Counted from the first letter of the stretch, positions 17,626 to 26,363 are shown. The stretch is 64,000 nucleotides of DNA from Roseomonas sp. KE0001 (GCF_016107285.1 NZ_RCVQ01000007.1:62001-126000); one strand, 5' to 3'. The notes: generated by a model from the sequence alone, not told the origin. Numbers and translations: made by a program.

Positions 17626-18342
17626 TCAGCTGCAGCGGCTCCAGCGCCCCCGGTCCAGGTGGAAGTGATCGGCATGCGCGGCGTTGTAGTCCGGCCCCAG
17701 CACCGCCTTGAACCAGCGGCAGGCGCCATCCCGCGCCTCGCGCAGGAAGCCGCCGGGCGTCCCCGGCGTGGCGCTGTCCTCGCTGCCCCAGTCCCGCGGC
17801 AGCCGGATCTCACGCCCGTTGGCCAGGGTGAAGCCGGCGATGTCGATCGCGTTGGCCGTGGCGTGCTGGCTGCGCCGGCCTTCCGCGCGGCCATAGACAT
17901 TGCGGCAGTTGTAGGTGCCGAGATGGCGCACGGCGGTGACGCGGCTGCCGAAATGCCGCTCGGCGGCGGGCTGCAGCCCGTGCCGCTCGAACAGCGCCCA
18001 GGCCGCCGCCAGCGGGCAGGTCACCACGGGCTGGTTCGGCTGCAGCCTGGCCCCCTGCCCGGCCAGGCGCACCGTGTTCTCCAGAGGGCAGCCCACCTCG
18101 GAGGGACGGTCCGGCAGGCGCTCCAGCGTCAGGCCCGACGCGGCGAAGGCGGCAGCGCAGGCGCCCTCCTCCCACTCCATCCGCGCCAGCTTCCAGCCGG
18201 TCATCAGGTTGGGCGCGTCGCGGAAGTCGAGGGGCGCGCGCGGGTCCCAGCGCGGCGGCAGCTGAAGCGCGCCGCCGAGATAGGCGCCAAGCAGCGCCAG
18301 CGGCGCGAGCAGGAGGATCGGGACCAGGAGGCGGCGGAACAT
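17626..18342 (-). CDS. Extensin-like family protein (membrane-anchored)
   Basis: This 238-residue protein belongs to the bacterial extensin-like C-domain family, related to D-Ala-D-Ala carboxypeptidase / VanY-like peptidases and thought to act on the cell wall. The N-terminal 25 residues form a hydrophobic anchor or signal ([19 protein letters not shown]). The domain shows four or more conserved cysteines ([36 protein letters not shown]). The zinc-like motif [14 protein letters not shown] and the ending [10 protein letters not shown] are the His/Asp metal-site patterns of this superfamily. It is upstream of rplM on the same strand, but the rplM promoter suggests separate control. Its substrate is unknown. 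Confidence 0.88.
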   Translation of the reverse strand: MFRRLLVPILLLAPLALLGAYLGGALQLPPRWDPRAPLDFRDAPNLMTGWKLARMEWEEGACAAAFAASGLTLERLPDRPSEVGCPLENTVRLAGQGARLQPNQPVVTCPLAAAWALFERHGLQPAAERHFGSRVTAVRHLGTYNCRNVYGRAEGRRSQHATANAIDIAGFTLANGREIRLPRDWGSEDSATPGTPGGFLREARDGACRWFKAVLGPDYNAAHADHFHLDRGRWSRCS

Positions 18343-18453
18343 CCCCTCTCAGATGGCCCCGTCCGGTCCGCCGGAAAGGGTGCCCCCCTTGCCGCGGCGG
18401 CGGCGCGGACGCAAAGCTGCCCCTGTCCCGAGACCTGACCGGAAGGCCCCGCC

Positions 18454-19641
18454 ATGCCCGTGCTGAACCGCATCGCCGATTTCCACGAGGAGATGACCGC
18501 CTGGCGGCAGGACTTCCACCGCCACCCCGAGCTGGCCTTCGAGGAGGCGCGGACCAGCGGCATCGTGGCGGAGAAGCTGCGCGCCTTCGGTGTGGACGAG
18601 GTGGTGACCGGCATCGCCGGCACCGGCGTCGTGGGTGTCATCCGCGGCCGCGGGGAGGGCGGCGCGATCGGCCTGCGCGCCGATATGGACGCGCTGCCGA
18701 TCCTGGAGGAGAGCGGCGCCCCCCATGCCTCCACCGTGCCCGGCAAGATGCATGCCTGCGGCCATGACGGGCACACCTCCATGCTGCTCGGCGCCGCCAG
18801 GTACCTGGCCGAGACGCGCAACTTCGCCGGCACCGTCCATGTGATCTTCCAGCCCGCCGAGGAGATGGGCGGCGGCGCCGAGAAGATGGTGCAGGAGGGA
18901 TTGTTCGAGCGCTTCCCGATGCGGCATGTCTTCGCCCTGCACAATTGGCCGAACCTGCCGGCGGGCGAGATGCACTGGCGCGCCGGGCCTGTGATGGCGG
19001 CGGTGGCCGATATCGAGATCACCATCACCGGCCATGGCGCGCATGGCGCCATGCCGCACATGGGCAACGACCCGGTGGTGATCGCGGCGCAGATCGTCAC
19101 CGCGCTGCAATCCATCGTCGCGCGCAACGTGGAGCCGGTGGAGGCGGGCGTCGTCACCATCGGCAGGATCGAGGGCGGCAACGCCTTCAACGTGATCCCC
19201 GAGACGGTGCACCTGCGCGGCACGGCCCGCTGGTTCCGCCCCGAGGTGGGCGACGTGCTGGAGCGGAAGGTGACGGAGATCGCCTCCGGCATCGCCATCG
19301 CCTTCGGCGCGCGGGCCGAGGTGCGCTTCACCCGCATGTATCCCGCCACCGTCAACGAGGCGGAGGCCACGGACCTCGCCGCCCGCGCCGCCGCCGCCGT
19401 GGTGGGCGAGGCGCGGACCCACGAGATGCCGAAGCCGACCATGGGCGGGGAGGATTTCGCCTTCATGCTGAACCGGACGCCGGGCTCCTACCTGATGCTG
19501 GGCAGCGGCCGGACGGCCAGCGATCCGGGCCTGCATCACCCGCGATACGACTTCAACGACGCGGTCCTGCCGGTCGGCGCCAGCTTCTTCGCCACGCTGG
19601 CCGAGCAGCTCCTGCCCCGCGACGATTCGGACAGGGGCTGA
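18454..19641 (+). CDS. M20-family amidohydrolase (hippurate hydrolase-like)
   Basis: This is a metal-dependent amidohydrolase cleaving N-acyl amino acids. The 395 residues start MPVLNRIADFHEEMTAWRQDFHRHPEL. Metal-site motifs are LRADMDALP, KMHACGHDGHTSMLLGAA, FQPAEEMGGGA and the final histidine in GGEDFAFML..., with LHHPRYDFND near the end. The dimerisation domain (about residues 185-300) contains GHGAHGAMPHMGNDPV. It is followed after 4 bases by a cupin gene and then by a SRAP gene, a probable three-gene unit. The likely product class is hippurate- or N-acetyl-amino-acid hydrolase; the exact substrate is not determined. Confidence 0.93.
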   Translation: MPVLNRIADFHEEMTAWRQDFHRHPELAFEEARTSGIVAEKLRAFGVDEVVTGIAGTGVVGVIRGRGEGGAIGLRADMDALPILEESGAPHASTVPGKMHACGHDGHTSMLLGAARYLAETRNFAGTVHVIFQPAEEMGGGAEKMVQEGLFERFPMRHVFALHNWPNLPAGEMHWRAGPVMAAVADIEITITGHGAHGAMPHMGNDPVVIAAQIVTALQSIVARNVEPVEAGVVTIGRIEGGNAFNVIPETVHLRGTARWFRPEVGDVLERKVTEIASGIAIAFGARAEVRFTRMYPATVNEAEATDLAARAAAAVVGEARTHEMPKPTMGGEDFAFMLNRTPGSYLMLGSGRTASDPGLHHPRYDFNDAVLPVGASFFATLAEQLLPRDDSDRG

Positions 19642-19645
19642 GGCC

Positions 19646-19978
19646 GTGAAGATCCCTCCCCTTCCCTTCACCGTCACCGACTGGTCGAAGGTCGAGCCGA
19701 GCCGGCACGAGGGCGAGACCGGCTTCGCCCTCTGGCGCAGCTTCACCATCGGCGACATCCGCGTCCGGCTGGTCGAGTACTCGCCGGGCTATGTCGCCGA
19801 TCACTGGTGCGACCGGGGGCACATCATCTACGTCGTCGCCGGTGAGCTGGTCAGCGAGCTGAAGGACGGGCGGCGCCACGCGCTGAAGGCGGGCATGAGC
19901 TACATGATGTCCGACTTCGGCGATGCGGCGCACCGCTCCGTCACCGAGGGCGGCTGCACCCTGTTCATCGTCGACTGA
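19646..19978 (+). CDS. DHCW-motif-like cupin-fold protein
   Basis: This is a small 110-residue single-domain cupin that starts at GTG 19646, four bases after the amidohydrolase stop. The first cupin motif region is VRLVEYSPGYVADHWCDRGHIIYVVAGEL, containing DHWC in place of the name motif DHCW. The second half has AGMSYMMSDFGDAAHRSVT. His residues in DHW, RGH and AHR could bind a metal. Members of this family are often encoded beside amidohydrolases or dehydrogenases, and no biochemical role is established. Tight spacing suggests co-translation with the M20 enzyme. Confidence 0.85.
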   Translation: MKIPPLPFTVTDWSKVEPSRHEGETGFALWRSFTIGDIRVRLVEYSPGYVADHWCDRGHIIYVVAGELVSELKDGRRHALKAGMSYMMSDFGDAAHRSVTEGGCTLFIVD

Positions 19979-19980
19979 GC

Positions 19981-20697
19981 ATGTGCGGGCGGTATTTCCT
20001 CCAGCGCACGCCGCAGGAGCTCGTGCGGTACTTCGAGGCGGTGGAGCCCTTCCCGAACTTCCCGCCCAACTTCAACACCGCGCCGACGCAGGAGGCGCCG
20101 GTGCTGCGCCGCCACCCCGGGACCGGCGCCCGGCATCTCGGCCCGCTGCGCTGGGGGCTGGTGCCGCGCTGGGCCAAGGACGCCTCCGGCGCGGCGAAGC
20201 TGATGAACGCCCGGGCCGAGGGCGTGGCCGGGAAGCCCTCCTTCCGCGAGGCCTTCGCCCGGCGGCGCTGCCTGGTGCCGGCGGACGGCTTCTATGAGTG
20301 GCGGCAGGAGGGGGAGCGCAAGCAGCCCTATGCCGTCGCCCTCGCCTCGGCCGAGCCGATGGCGCTCGCCGGCCTCTGGGAGGGCTGGCAGCAGCCGGAC
20401 GGCGCGTGGCTTCGCACCTTCACCATCATCACCACCGAGGCCAATGCCAAGCAGGCCCTGGTGCATCACCGCATGCCGGTGATCCTGCCGCCCGAGCTGT
20501 GGCCGGCCTGGCTGGGCGAGGAGGAGGCCACGGCGGAGGAGCTGCTCGACTTCCTGCAGCCCTGCCCGCCGGAGGAGTTGGCCTGCTGGCCGGTGGCGGC
20601 GCGGGTCGGCAAGTTCAGCGAGAACGATGCCGGGCTCCTGGCGCGCGACCCGACCGCGACGCCGCCCCCCGAGCTGGACGACCGGCCGGTCTATTGA
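19981..20697 (+). CDS. yedK: SRAP domain protein (YedK/HMCES-like, abasic-site crosslinker)
   Basis: This protein forms a covalent thiazolidine link with abasic sites in single-stranded DNA, shielding them. The 238 residues begin MCGRYF, with Cys2 as the DNA-linking residue after Met removal. They include APTQEAPVL, LRWGLVPRWAKD, MNARAEGVAGKPSFREAF, LVPADGFYEWR with the catalytic Glu, and the late histidine in HHRMPVILP. All marks of the family are present. Its start is 2 bases after the cupin stop, and its 3' end overlaps the convergent PhyH-like gene by 7 bases. A DNA-damage role is established for the family; the operon with an amidohydrolase is probably incidental. Confidence 0.94.
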   Translation: MCGRYFLQRTPQELVRYFEAVEPFPNFPPNFNTAPTQEAPVLRRHPGTGARHLGPLRWGLVPRWAKDASGAAKLMNARAEGVAGKPSFREAFARRRCLVPADGFYEWRQEGERKQPYAVALASAEPMALAGLWEGWQQPDGAWLRTFTIITTEANAKQALVHHRMPVILPPELWPAWLGEEEATAEELLDFLQPCPPEELACWPVAARVGKFSENDAGLLARDPTATPPPELDDRPVY

Positions 20698-21473
20698 CCG
20701 GCCGGCGGCGCCGGAGCCGGGCCGCCGAGCCGGCGCCCCGCCACCGCCTCCTGGGCGGGTCTCTCCCGCAGCGCCACGGCGGCGTCCCCCGCCTGCAGGA
20801 TGATGTTCCGGCGCGGCCGGGCGGAGCGGTTCATGCCGCCCCCGTGCAGCACCTTCGGATGGATCAGCACCATGTCGCCCGGGGCGCAGGGGAGCGTGAC
20901 GGCGCCTTCGGGGCTCCATCCCGCCGGCCGGCGTGGCGCCGCGCGCGCCGCCGCGTCGGTCAGCGCGTGCGAGCCGGGCAGGAAGGCGGTCGCGCCCCCC
21001 GCCTCCGTCATGCCATCCAGGCAGATCATCGCGCGCAGGAAGCAGGAGGCCTCCGGGCAGGCATAGCCGTTCGGATAATCCCGGTGCCAGCCGATGCTCC
21101 GGCCGAAGCCGGGATGCTTGATGGTGACGTTCATGAAATGCGCCACCGCCTCCGACACGCCCAGCGCGGCGCGGATCGGGCCGGTCACCGCCGGATGGTC
21201 GAGCAGGGCCCCGAAGACCGGGGCGAAAGCCGGGGGATCGCCCAGGATGAAGATGGCGTCGCCCACCTCCGAGGCGGCGATCCCGTCGCGGCGGTCCTCC
21301 GTCAGGTCCCGCTCCAGCGTCAGGCGCTCGCGCAGTCCGGGCGCCAGGCCGGGAACGGCCGCCTGCACCGCGTCCACGGCCTGGCCCAGCGCCGCGAGGA
21401 GCGGGCCGGTCACGGCGCCCCGGACCAGGGCGAAGCCGTTCCGCGCGTAGTCCGCCCTGTCGTCATCCTGCAT
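20691..21473 (-). CDS. Phytanoyl-CoA dioxygenase (PhyH) family protein
   Basis: This is a non-haem iron, 2-oxoglutarate-dependent oxygenase of 260 residues starting MQDDDRADYARNGFALVRG (complement 21471-21473). The iron ligands fit His130 and Asp132 (GWHRDYPNG) and His210 (KVLHGGGMN). The 2-oxoglutarate-binding Arg is likely Arg218 or Arg221 (SARPRRN). The GGATAFLPGSHAL segment is typical of PhyH. It is 22 bases downstream of the 5-hydroxyisourate hydrolase gene and last in a three-gene operon, which suggests a role in the same oxidative pathway. The substrate is not predictable: members hydroxylate acyl-CoAs, ectoine, chlorinated or other compounds. Confidence 0.9.
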   Translation of the reverse strand: MQDDDRADYARNGFALVRGAVTGPLLAALGQAVDAVQAAVPGLAPGLRERLTLERDLTEDRRDGIAASEVGDAIFILGDPPAFAPVFGALLDHPAVTGPIRAALGVSEAVAHFMNVTIKHPGFGRSIGWHRDYPNGYACPEASCFLRAMICLDGMTEAGGATAFLPGSHALTDAAARAAPRRPAGWSPEGAVTLPCAPGDMVLIHPKVLHGGGMNRSARPRRNIILQAGDAAVALRERPAQEAVAGRRLGGPAPAPPAGQ

Positions 21474-21495
21474 GGATTCGCGACGCCTGCGGCCC

Positions 21496-21945
21496 TCAGG
21501 AGCCGCGATAGGTGCTGTAGGACCAGGGCGAGCAGAGCAGCGGCACATGGTAATGCCCCTGCCCTTCCGAGAGGCCGATGTTGAGCACCACCACGTCGAG
21601 GAAGCGCTCGGCCGGCGGCGGGTCCACCCGACGCGGTTCGGCCAGGGGATCGAGGAGACGGAACTCGGCCGTCTCCGAGGGCGGCGGCGGCGGCGCGACC
21701 TTGGCGAAGGCCCCACGGGCGGCGAAGTAGTCGCCGATGGCGAAGCGCAGCTCGTAGCGGCCGGGGCGGAAGGTGCCGGCGGGCAGCAGCGTGCCCTCCG
21801 TCCGGCCATCGGCATCGGTGACGGCGGCGGCGATCCGCTCCGGCTCCGGCCCCATCCGCCACAGCTCCACGGTGACCCCCTCCGCGGGGATGCCCTCGGC
21901 GGTGTTCAGCACATGGGTGGAAAGGGCGCTCGGCTTCTGGCTCAT
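21496..21945 (-). CDS. uraH: 5-hydroxyisourate hydrolase with internal insertion
   Basis: This transthyretin-like enzyme opens 5-hydroxyisourate to OHCU in urate breakdown. The family landmarks are intact: LSTHVLNTAEGIPA at the start, GRYELRFAIGDYF, HYHVPLLCSPWSYSTYRGS at the end. The catalytic His, Arg and the YRGS C-terminus are all present. At 149 residues it is about 30 longer than usual (110-120). The excess is a Pro-rich insert at about residues 81-114 (starting KVAPPPPPSETAEF) between the two core halves, at a loop. The start codon lies 3 bases after the stop of the upstream flavoprotein gene. No uraD or allantoinase gene is visible in the window. Confidence 0.93.
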   Translation of the reverse strand: MSQKPSALSTHVLNTAEGIPAEGVTVELWRMGPEPERIAAAVTDADGRTEGTLLPAGTFRPGRYELRFAIGDYFAARGAFAKVAPPPPPSETAEFRLLDPLAEPRRVDPPPAERFLDVVVLNIGLSEGQGHYHVPLLCSPWSYSTYRGS

Positions 21946-21948
21946 GCT

Positions 21949-23391
21949 CTATTCCGTGGCATCGGGGGCATCGGGAAGCTCCTGGGGGATGGCGGAGGTG
22001 AGTTCCGGCAGGTCGAAGGCCCGGAGGGCGGCCAGGTGCCGCTCGGCATCCTCGCGCCAGAAGGCGCGGCAGATCCCGTCCACCAGCCGGGGCACGCCGT
22101 ACTTCATGCCGCTGATGCTGGCGCCCGAGAGGCCCATCGACAGGGTTGCCGCATAGGTCATGCAGTGGATGCGCGGCAGCAGCGGCGCGGCGCCCGGCGT
22201 CTTCTCCTGGAAACTGAAATCGTCCGACAGATAGGGCGAGGCGGCACAGACGGCGCTCTCCTCGCCCGGCGGCGGCGCGAAGGCGTCGGACCAGAGCCGG
22301 ATCTGGCGGGCGAAGGGTGCCAGTTCCGGCCGCAGCGCGTGATCGATGACGAAGCCGGTGCCGAGGAGGACGGCATCGGCCCGGAAGGCGCCGCGCGGCG
22401 TCTCCAGCACCACCTGCCCCTCCGCCTCGCGCACGGCGTCGACAGGCGCGCCCATGACGAGGCGGAAGCGCGGATCGTCGCAGACGCGGTTCCAGCTCTC
22501 CTGCGGCGGCGGCTGGTTCAGCTCGAAGATGTGCCGGGTGAAGCGCCATTTCAGCAGGTCCGGCAGGGCATGGTACTGACCGAGATAGCCGGCCTGCTCC
22601 ATCCAGCGGAACGGGTTGACGCGTGGCATCCGCTGCCGCCGCACCAGCATGGTGGCGCTCCCCGCGCCCGCCTCCAGCGCCACCGCCAGATTGTCGAAGG
22701 CCGAGGCCCCGGCCCCCACCACCAGCAGGGACTTCCCGGCCAGCGCCGCGAAGTCGATGGCCTCGGCGGTGTGCAGCACGCGGTCCTTCGGCAGGCGGTC
22801 GAAGGGCGGCGGCACCGCCCAGGCGCCGGCCCCGTCCATGCCGGTGGCCAGCACCAGCCGGCGGGCGCGGATCACCCGCTCTCCCTCTGGCGTGGCGAAG
22901 CGGAGCGCCAGCAGCACCGCCGGCCCCGCCGCCGCCGGAGCGATCTCCAGCAGCCTGTGTTCGTGCCGCACCGGCAGGTCGAGCACGGCGGCATACCAGT
23001 CGAGGTAGCGCTGCCAGTCCGCGCGGCCGATCTTGTGCAGCCGGTCCCAGGCCTCGACGCCGTCGCGCGCGGTGAAGAAGGCGCGCGGCGTCAGCGCCGG
23101 CACGCCGAGATCGGGGCCGGTGACGTGCTTCGGCGTGCGCAGCGTGCGCATCCGGGCGAAGGTGGTCCAGACACCGGTGCCGCCCGGCGGGGCGGCGTCG
23201 AAGAGGGCGATATTGCCGACCTTCTGCCGGCGCAGGCCGAAGGCGGTGGCCAGTCCGGTCTGCCCGGCGCCGATGATGGCCACGTCCAGCACACCCTCCG
23301 CTGATGCCGGCATCCAGTCCGGCGCCGGATAATCCAGCAGCGCCAGTTGCTGGCGGACGGCCTGCTCCAGGGTGGCGAGCGGTTCGGGCAT
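21949..23391 (-). CDS. FAD/NAD(P)-dependent monooxygenase-like flavoprotein
   Basis: This is a 480-residue two-dinucleotide-domain flavoprotein of the FMO / Baeyer-Villiger superfamily, starting [10 protein letters not shown] (complement 23389-23391); an in-frame ATG at 23436 is an alternative. The FAD motif is GAGQTG (41-46), a linker ATGMDG sits at 182-187, and the NAD(P) motif is GAGASA (226-231). It is followed after 3 bases by uraH and then by a PhyH-like gene. The context suggests a hydroxylation step whose product needs HIU hydrolase, possibly urate itself, but classic FAD urate hydroxylase (HpxO) belongs to a different flavoprotein family. The function therefore remains inferred. Confidence 0.85.
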   Translation of the reverse strand: MPEPLATLEQAVRQQLALLDYPAPDWMPASAEGVLDVAIIGAGQTGLATAFGLRRQKVGNIALFDAAPPGGTGVWTTFARMRTLRTPKHVTGPDLGVPALTPRAFFTARDGVEAWDRLHKIGRADWQRYLDWYAAVLDLPVRHEHRLLEIAPAAAGPAVLLALRFATPEGERVIRARRLVLATGMDGAGAWAVPPPFDRLPKDRVLHTAEAIDFAALAGKSLLVVGAGASAFDNLAVALEAGAGSATMLVRRQRMPRVNPFRWMEQAGYLGQYHALPDLLKWRFTRHIFELNQPPPQESWNRVCDDPRFRLVMGAPVDAVREAEGQVVLETPRGAFRADAVLLGTGFVIDHALRPELAPFARQIRLWSDAFAPPPGEESAVCAASPYLSDDFSFQEKTPGAAPLLPRIHCMTYAATLSMGLSGASISGMKYGVPRLVDGICRAFWREDAERHLAALRAFDLPELTSAIPQELPDAPDATE

Positions 23392-23717
23392 GGTGCGGGG
23401 CCTGTCGGCGAGGGTGCGGGCCTGGCATGTTGCCATGCACAAGACCGCCCCGCCATGCTCCCGCCGCGGCACCCGCTTCAGGGAGCCGTGACCCCGGCTC
23501 CCCGGTGGCGCCGGCCCCCCGCGCCCGGGCGCCCTGGGCCAGGTCGTCGGTCCCTCGGCGAGGTCATCGACAATTCGCCGTCGGACCTTCCCCACCCCCG
23601 CATGGGGTCCTATATGGATCGTGGCAGGGGCGATGCCCCCGGAGGGACGACCCTCCCCGGACAGGGTTCCGGCGCCTGCGGCAGGGACGGCCCGGCCTTC
23701 GGAGACGGAGGACCGTC
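23392..23717. other. Intergenic region between the flavoprotein operon and gdx
   Basis: This 326-bp gap separates divergent transcripts. It holds the guanidine-II riboswitch at its 3' end (23641-23697) and a GCATG-N4-CATGC inverted repeat at 23425-23438 near the flavoprotein start. A further GGGGCGATGCCCC hairpin precedes the riboswitch but lacks an ACGR loop. I see no other gene. Confidence 0.5.
23641..23697 (+). promoter_or_regulatory. Guanidine-II (mini-ykkC) riboswitch
   Basis: Two GC-rich hairpins with ACGR tetraloops stand in tandem. P1 is GGAGGG-ACGA-CCCTCC (23641-23656, six perfect pairs). P2 has loop ACGG at 23687-23690 with a GGG/CCC stem extended by three or four pairs past one A-G mismatch. 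The linker is about 23 nt. The Shine-Dalgarno sequence GGAGGA follows at 23707-23712, 5 bases before the ATG at 23718. The P1 3' arm contains CCTCC, which can pair with the SD and would do so when guanidine is absent. This is the known architecture of mini-ykkC elements in front of Gdx/SugE genes. Confidence 0.85.
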
Positions 23718-24032
23718 ATGGCCTGGATCACCCTCTTCCTCGCGGGACTTCTCGAGATCGGCTGGGCCGTCGGGCTCAAGTACACGCACGGCTTCACGCG
23801 GCTGGTGCCGACCCTGTTCACCGTGACCTGCATGGCCGCCAGCCTCGGCCTGCTGGGCCTGGCGCTCCGCGCCCTGCCCCTCGGCACCGCCTACGCGATC
23901 TGGACCGGCATCGGCACCGTGGGCACGGCCCTGCTCGGCATCCTGCTCTTCGGCGAGGCGGCGACCGCCGCGCGGCTCGCCTGCATCGTCATGATCGCCG
24001 GCGGCATCATCGGGCTCAAGCTGGTCGGCTGA
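23718..24032 (+). CDS. gdx: Guanidinium exporter Gdx (SMR family, formerly SugE)
   Basis: Gdx exchanges guanidinium for protons across the inner membrane as an antiparallel dimer. The 104 residues form four transmembrane helices. The first carries the signature [18 protein letters not shown], with the essential Glu in helix 1 (LLEIGW) and the WAxGLK pattern of the Gdx rather than EmrE branch. [14 protein letters not shown] and the final IIGLKLVG also match E. coli Gdx closely. A guanidine-II riboswitch directly upstream supports the substrate. It ends 15 bases before the convergent FUSC gene. EmrE-like multidrug export is less likely. Confidence 0.95.
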   Translation: MAWITLFLAGLLEIGWAVGLKYTHGFTRLVPTLFTVTCMAASLGLLGLALRALPLGTAYAIWTGIGTVGTALLGILLFGEAATAARLACIVMIAGGIIGLKLVG

Positions 24033-24047
24033 GGGCCGCCCGCCCGG

Positions 24048-25889
24048 TCATGGCCGGGGCGCCGGTTCCGGCGGCGCGGCCGCGGAGCCCGGCAGGCGGC
24101 GGAGCGCGGGCGCCACCGGGCGCAGGACCGGCGCCGCCGCCTCCAGCGCCGTGGCGGCGGACCGCATGAGGCTGCCGGCCTCGTCCGCGCCGGCGCCGCC
24201 GCGCAGGGCCGCCGGCGCCCCGTCCCATGCCGCGGCCGGCTGGCGCAGCACCGCCGCCGCCGCGCAGCCGGCGCCGCCCAGCAGACGCAGCGCATCGCCC
24301 AGGCGCAGCACGGCGAGCCCTTCCGCCGCCCGGTCCGGAGCCTGCTGCGTCAGCCGCAGCACGCGGTGATCGAGCCGTGCCCGCCCCCGCGCCAGGGCGG
24401 CGGCATCGCGTCCCGCTGCCAGGCCCGCCAGATCGCGCCGGAGCGCCACCGGCAGGCCGCGCAGCCGGTCCCCGCGCAGCAGCCAGAAGATCGACAGCGT
24501 GGCGGCGATGCTGAGGGGGATGACCAGCCCGCCCTGCACCAGCATGGCCGGCGTGCCGTGCAGGGGCAGCATCGGCTGCGCGGCCAGCATGAAGACCATG
24601 TTCGCGTCCATGGCGGGCTTGCCGAGGACCGGATGCGCCTGGGCCAGGCCGCCCAGCGCCATGAAGGGCGCCAGGGTCAGCAGCAGCTGACCCATCCCCG
24701 CCTCCTGCGGCAGCAGGACCAGACGGCAGAGCAGCGCCGCGGCGAGGCCGGCGCAGGCCCCCATCAGCACGCCGCGCAGCGCCGCGACCGGCTGCGGATG
24801 CCCTGAGAAGGCACTGGCGAAGATGCTGCCGCCCATCACCAGGAACGGTCCGAAGCTCCAGCCGCTGAGCAGCCAGGCGGCACCCAGCAGCCCGACGGCG
24901 GCCACGCCGCGCAGGGCTGCGGCCAGGGCGGCGGGCCAGTCGCGGTGGAAGGGCATGCGGCGCGGCGGCGCGGCGGGCGCGGAGTCCAGCGCCGCCAGGG
25001 CCTGGCGCAGCGCCACCACCGCCTCGGCCAGCGCCGCCGCGGTGCGCCGCGCGGCCGGAGGAGGCGCACAGGCCGCCGGCGGCGCCGCCGTGCCCAGGCG
25101 GCAGGCCAGATCCTCGCACCAGGCCGCCAGCCCCGGATCGGGCGGCAGTTCCGCCAGCCGTGCCTGCAGCAGCCGCGCGGTGGAGATCACCGACAGCAAC
25201 GCCGCGACCACGCCGCGCAGCGCGCGGATGCGCGCATAGGCGCGGGGCGAGCCGGCGGCGAGCTGATCGGCGCCGTCCTCGATCCGCGCCAGCTCCACCA
25301 GCAGCGCCTGCTCGCGCGCCGCGAGACCCGGCGCCGGCAGCGTGCCGCGCAGGCAGTCGGCGGCCCAGGCGAGGCCGTCCCGGCCCAGTTCGCCCATGCG
25401 GCGCAGCGTGGCCTCGCGGGGCGAGTCCGGCGTCAGCAGCCAGGTCACGATGGCCGAGACCAGGACCCCCAGGATCGTCGCCAGGATGCGCGCCGCCGGA
25501 AGGTCATGCGGCGGCAGGCCGGGGATGAACTCGGGCAGCACGACGATGCCCGCCGTGTAGCCGGCCAGCAATGTGCCATAGGCGAGGGAGTGCCGCAGCA
25601 GGTTGCCGGCGGCGATGCAGAGGCCGAGCCAGAGCGCCAGCGCCGCCACCACCAGGACCGGCTCATGCGTCGCGCGCAACAGCAACAGGCCGACGGCCGC
25701 GCCCGCCACGGTGCCGAGCAGGCGGAAGGCCAGCCGTTCGGCCAGCATGCCGCGCGTCGGCTGCGCCGTGATCCAGACCGTCATCGCCGCCCAGTAGGGA
25801 TTGGGCAGGCCCAGCGCCAACGCCAGCGCCAGCGCGATGAGGGCGGCCAGGCCGAGCCGCAGCCCGTAGCCGATCCGGTCCCGGCTCAT
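24048..25889 (-). CDS. FUSC-family inner-membrane transporter (aromatic acid / PET-type exporter)
   Basis: This 613-residue protein of the FUSC/YccS/AaeB superfamily probably exports aromatic acids or similar amphiphiles. The start is complement 25887-25889 (MSRDRIGYGLRLGLAALI). An N-terminal block of about five or six TM segments (LGLPNPYWAAMTVWITAQPTRG is a typical first loop) is followed by a cytosolic helical region and a second TM block (about residues 325-470) and a cytosolic tail. The ATG overlaps the stop of the upstream marR gene (ATGA), so the regulator and pump form a two-gene operon, as seen for AaeB-type and salicylate-type systems. The substrate is unknown. Confidence 0.88.
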   Translation of the reverse strand: MSRDRIGYGLRLGLAALIALALALALGLPNPYWAAMTVWITAQPTRGMLAERLAFRLLGTVAGAAVGLLLLRATHEPVLVVAALALWLGLCIAAGNLLRHSLAYGTLLAGYTAGIVVLPEFIPGLPPHDLPAARILATILGVLVSAIVTWLLTPDSPREATLRRMGELGRDGLAWAADCLRGTLPAPGLAAREQALLVELARIEDGADQLAAGSPRAYARIRALRGVVAALLSVISTARLLQARLAELPPDPGLAAWCEDLACRLGTAAPPAACAPPPAARRTAAALAEAVVALRQALAALDSAPAAPPRRMPFHRDWPAALAAALRGVAAVGLLGAAWLLSGWSFGPFLVMGGSIFASAFSGHPQPVAALRGVLMGACAGLAAALLCRLVLLPQEAGMGQLLLTLAPFMALGGLAQAHPVLGKPAMDANMVFMLAAQPMLPLHGTPAMLVQGGLVIPLSIAATLSIFWLLRGDRLRGLPVALRRDLAGLAAGRDAAALARGRARLDHRVLRLTQQAPDRAAEGLAVLRLGDALRLLGGAGCAAAAVLRQPAAAWDGAPAALRGGAGADEAGSLMRSAATALEAAAPVLRPVAPALRRLPGSAAAPPEPAPRP

Positions 25890-26356
25890 CGCGCGCCGCC
25901 TCGCTCTTCCTCCCGCCGGGCCATCAGGCGGGCTTCCAGACGGGCCATCAGCGCCGTGCAGGCGGCAAGTTCGGAGCCAGGGATATCCCGCAGCCACTCC
26001 GCCTCCACGCCGCGCAGCCGGGCCTCGATCCGCACCGCGGCGGCGCGCCCCTCGGGCGTCAGGCTCAGCCGGCGCGCGCGGCGATCCGTGGCATCCGCCA
26101 CGCGGCGCAGCAGGCCGGCGGCCGAGAGGCCGTCGAGCAGGCGGACCAGGCTTGGCCCCTCGATGCCCATGGCCGCCGCGAGATCCTTCTGCCGCAGCTC
26201 CTCGCCCGCGCGATGCAGCCAGAGCAGGGCGCGCCAGCCGGCATCGGGGAAGGCATCCTTGCGGATCTCGGCATCCACGGCCTGCCGCCAGAGGCGGCCC
26301 AGCTGGAGCAGGCGCAGGCCGAAGCCGGCGCGCAGGGTATCGTCCGGGGAGAGCAT
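25886..26356 (-). CDS. MarR-family transcriptional regulator
   Basis: This dimeric winged-helix regulator responds to phenolic or other small ligands. The 156 residues start MLSPDDTLRAGFGLRLL. The winged-helix region has LRQKDLAAAMGIEGPSLVRLLDGLSAAGLLRR, a recognition helix, and the wing DATDRRARRLSLTPEG. Flanking helices (1 and 5-6) form the dimer. It overlaps the FUSC exporter start by 4 bases and probably represses that operon; an inverted repeat in its own promoter region could be the operator. The ligand is likely to be the pump substrate. Confidence 0.94.
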   Translation of the reverse strand: MLSPDDTLRAGFGLRLLQLGRLWRQAVDAEIRKDAFPDAGWRALLWLHRAGEELRQKDLAAAMGIEGPSLVRLLDGLSAAGLLRRVADATDRRARRLSLTPEGRAAAVRIEARLRGVEAEWLRDIPGSELAACTALMARLEARLMARREEERGGAR

Positions 26357-26363
26357 CCCGGAT

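Noticed and set aside
23624-23640. A third riboswitch hairpin before P1
   Set aside because: The stem-loop GGGGCGATGCCCC has loop CGAT, not ACGR, so it is not part of the guanidine-II motif.
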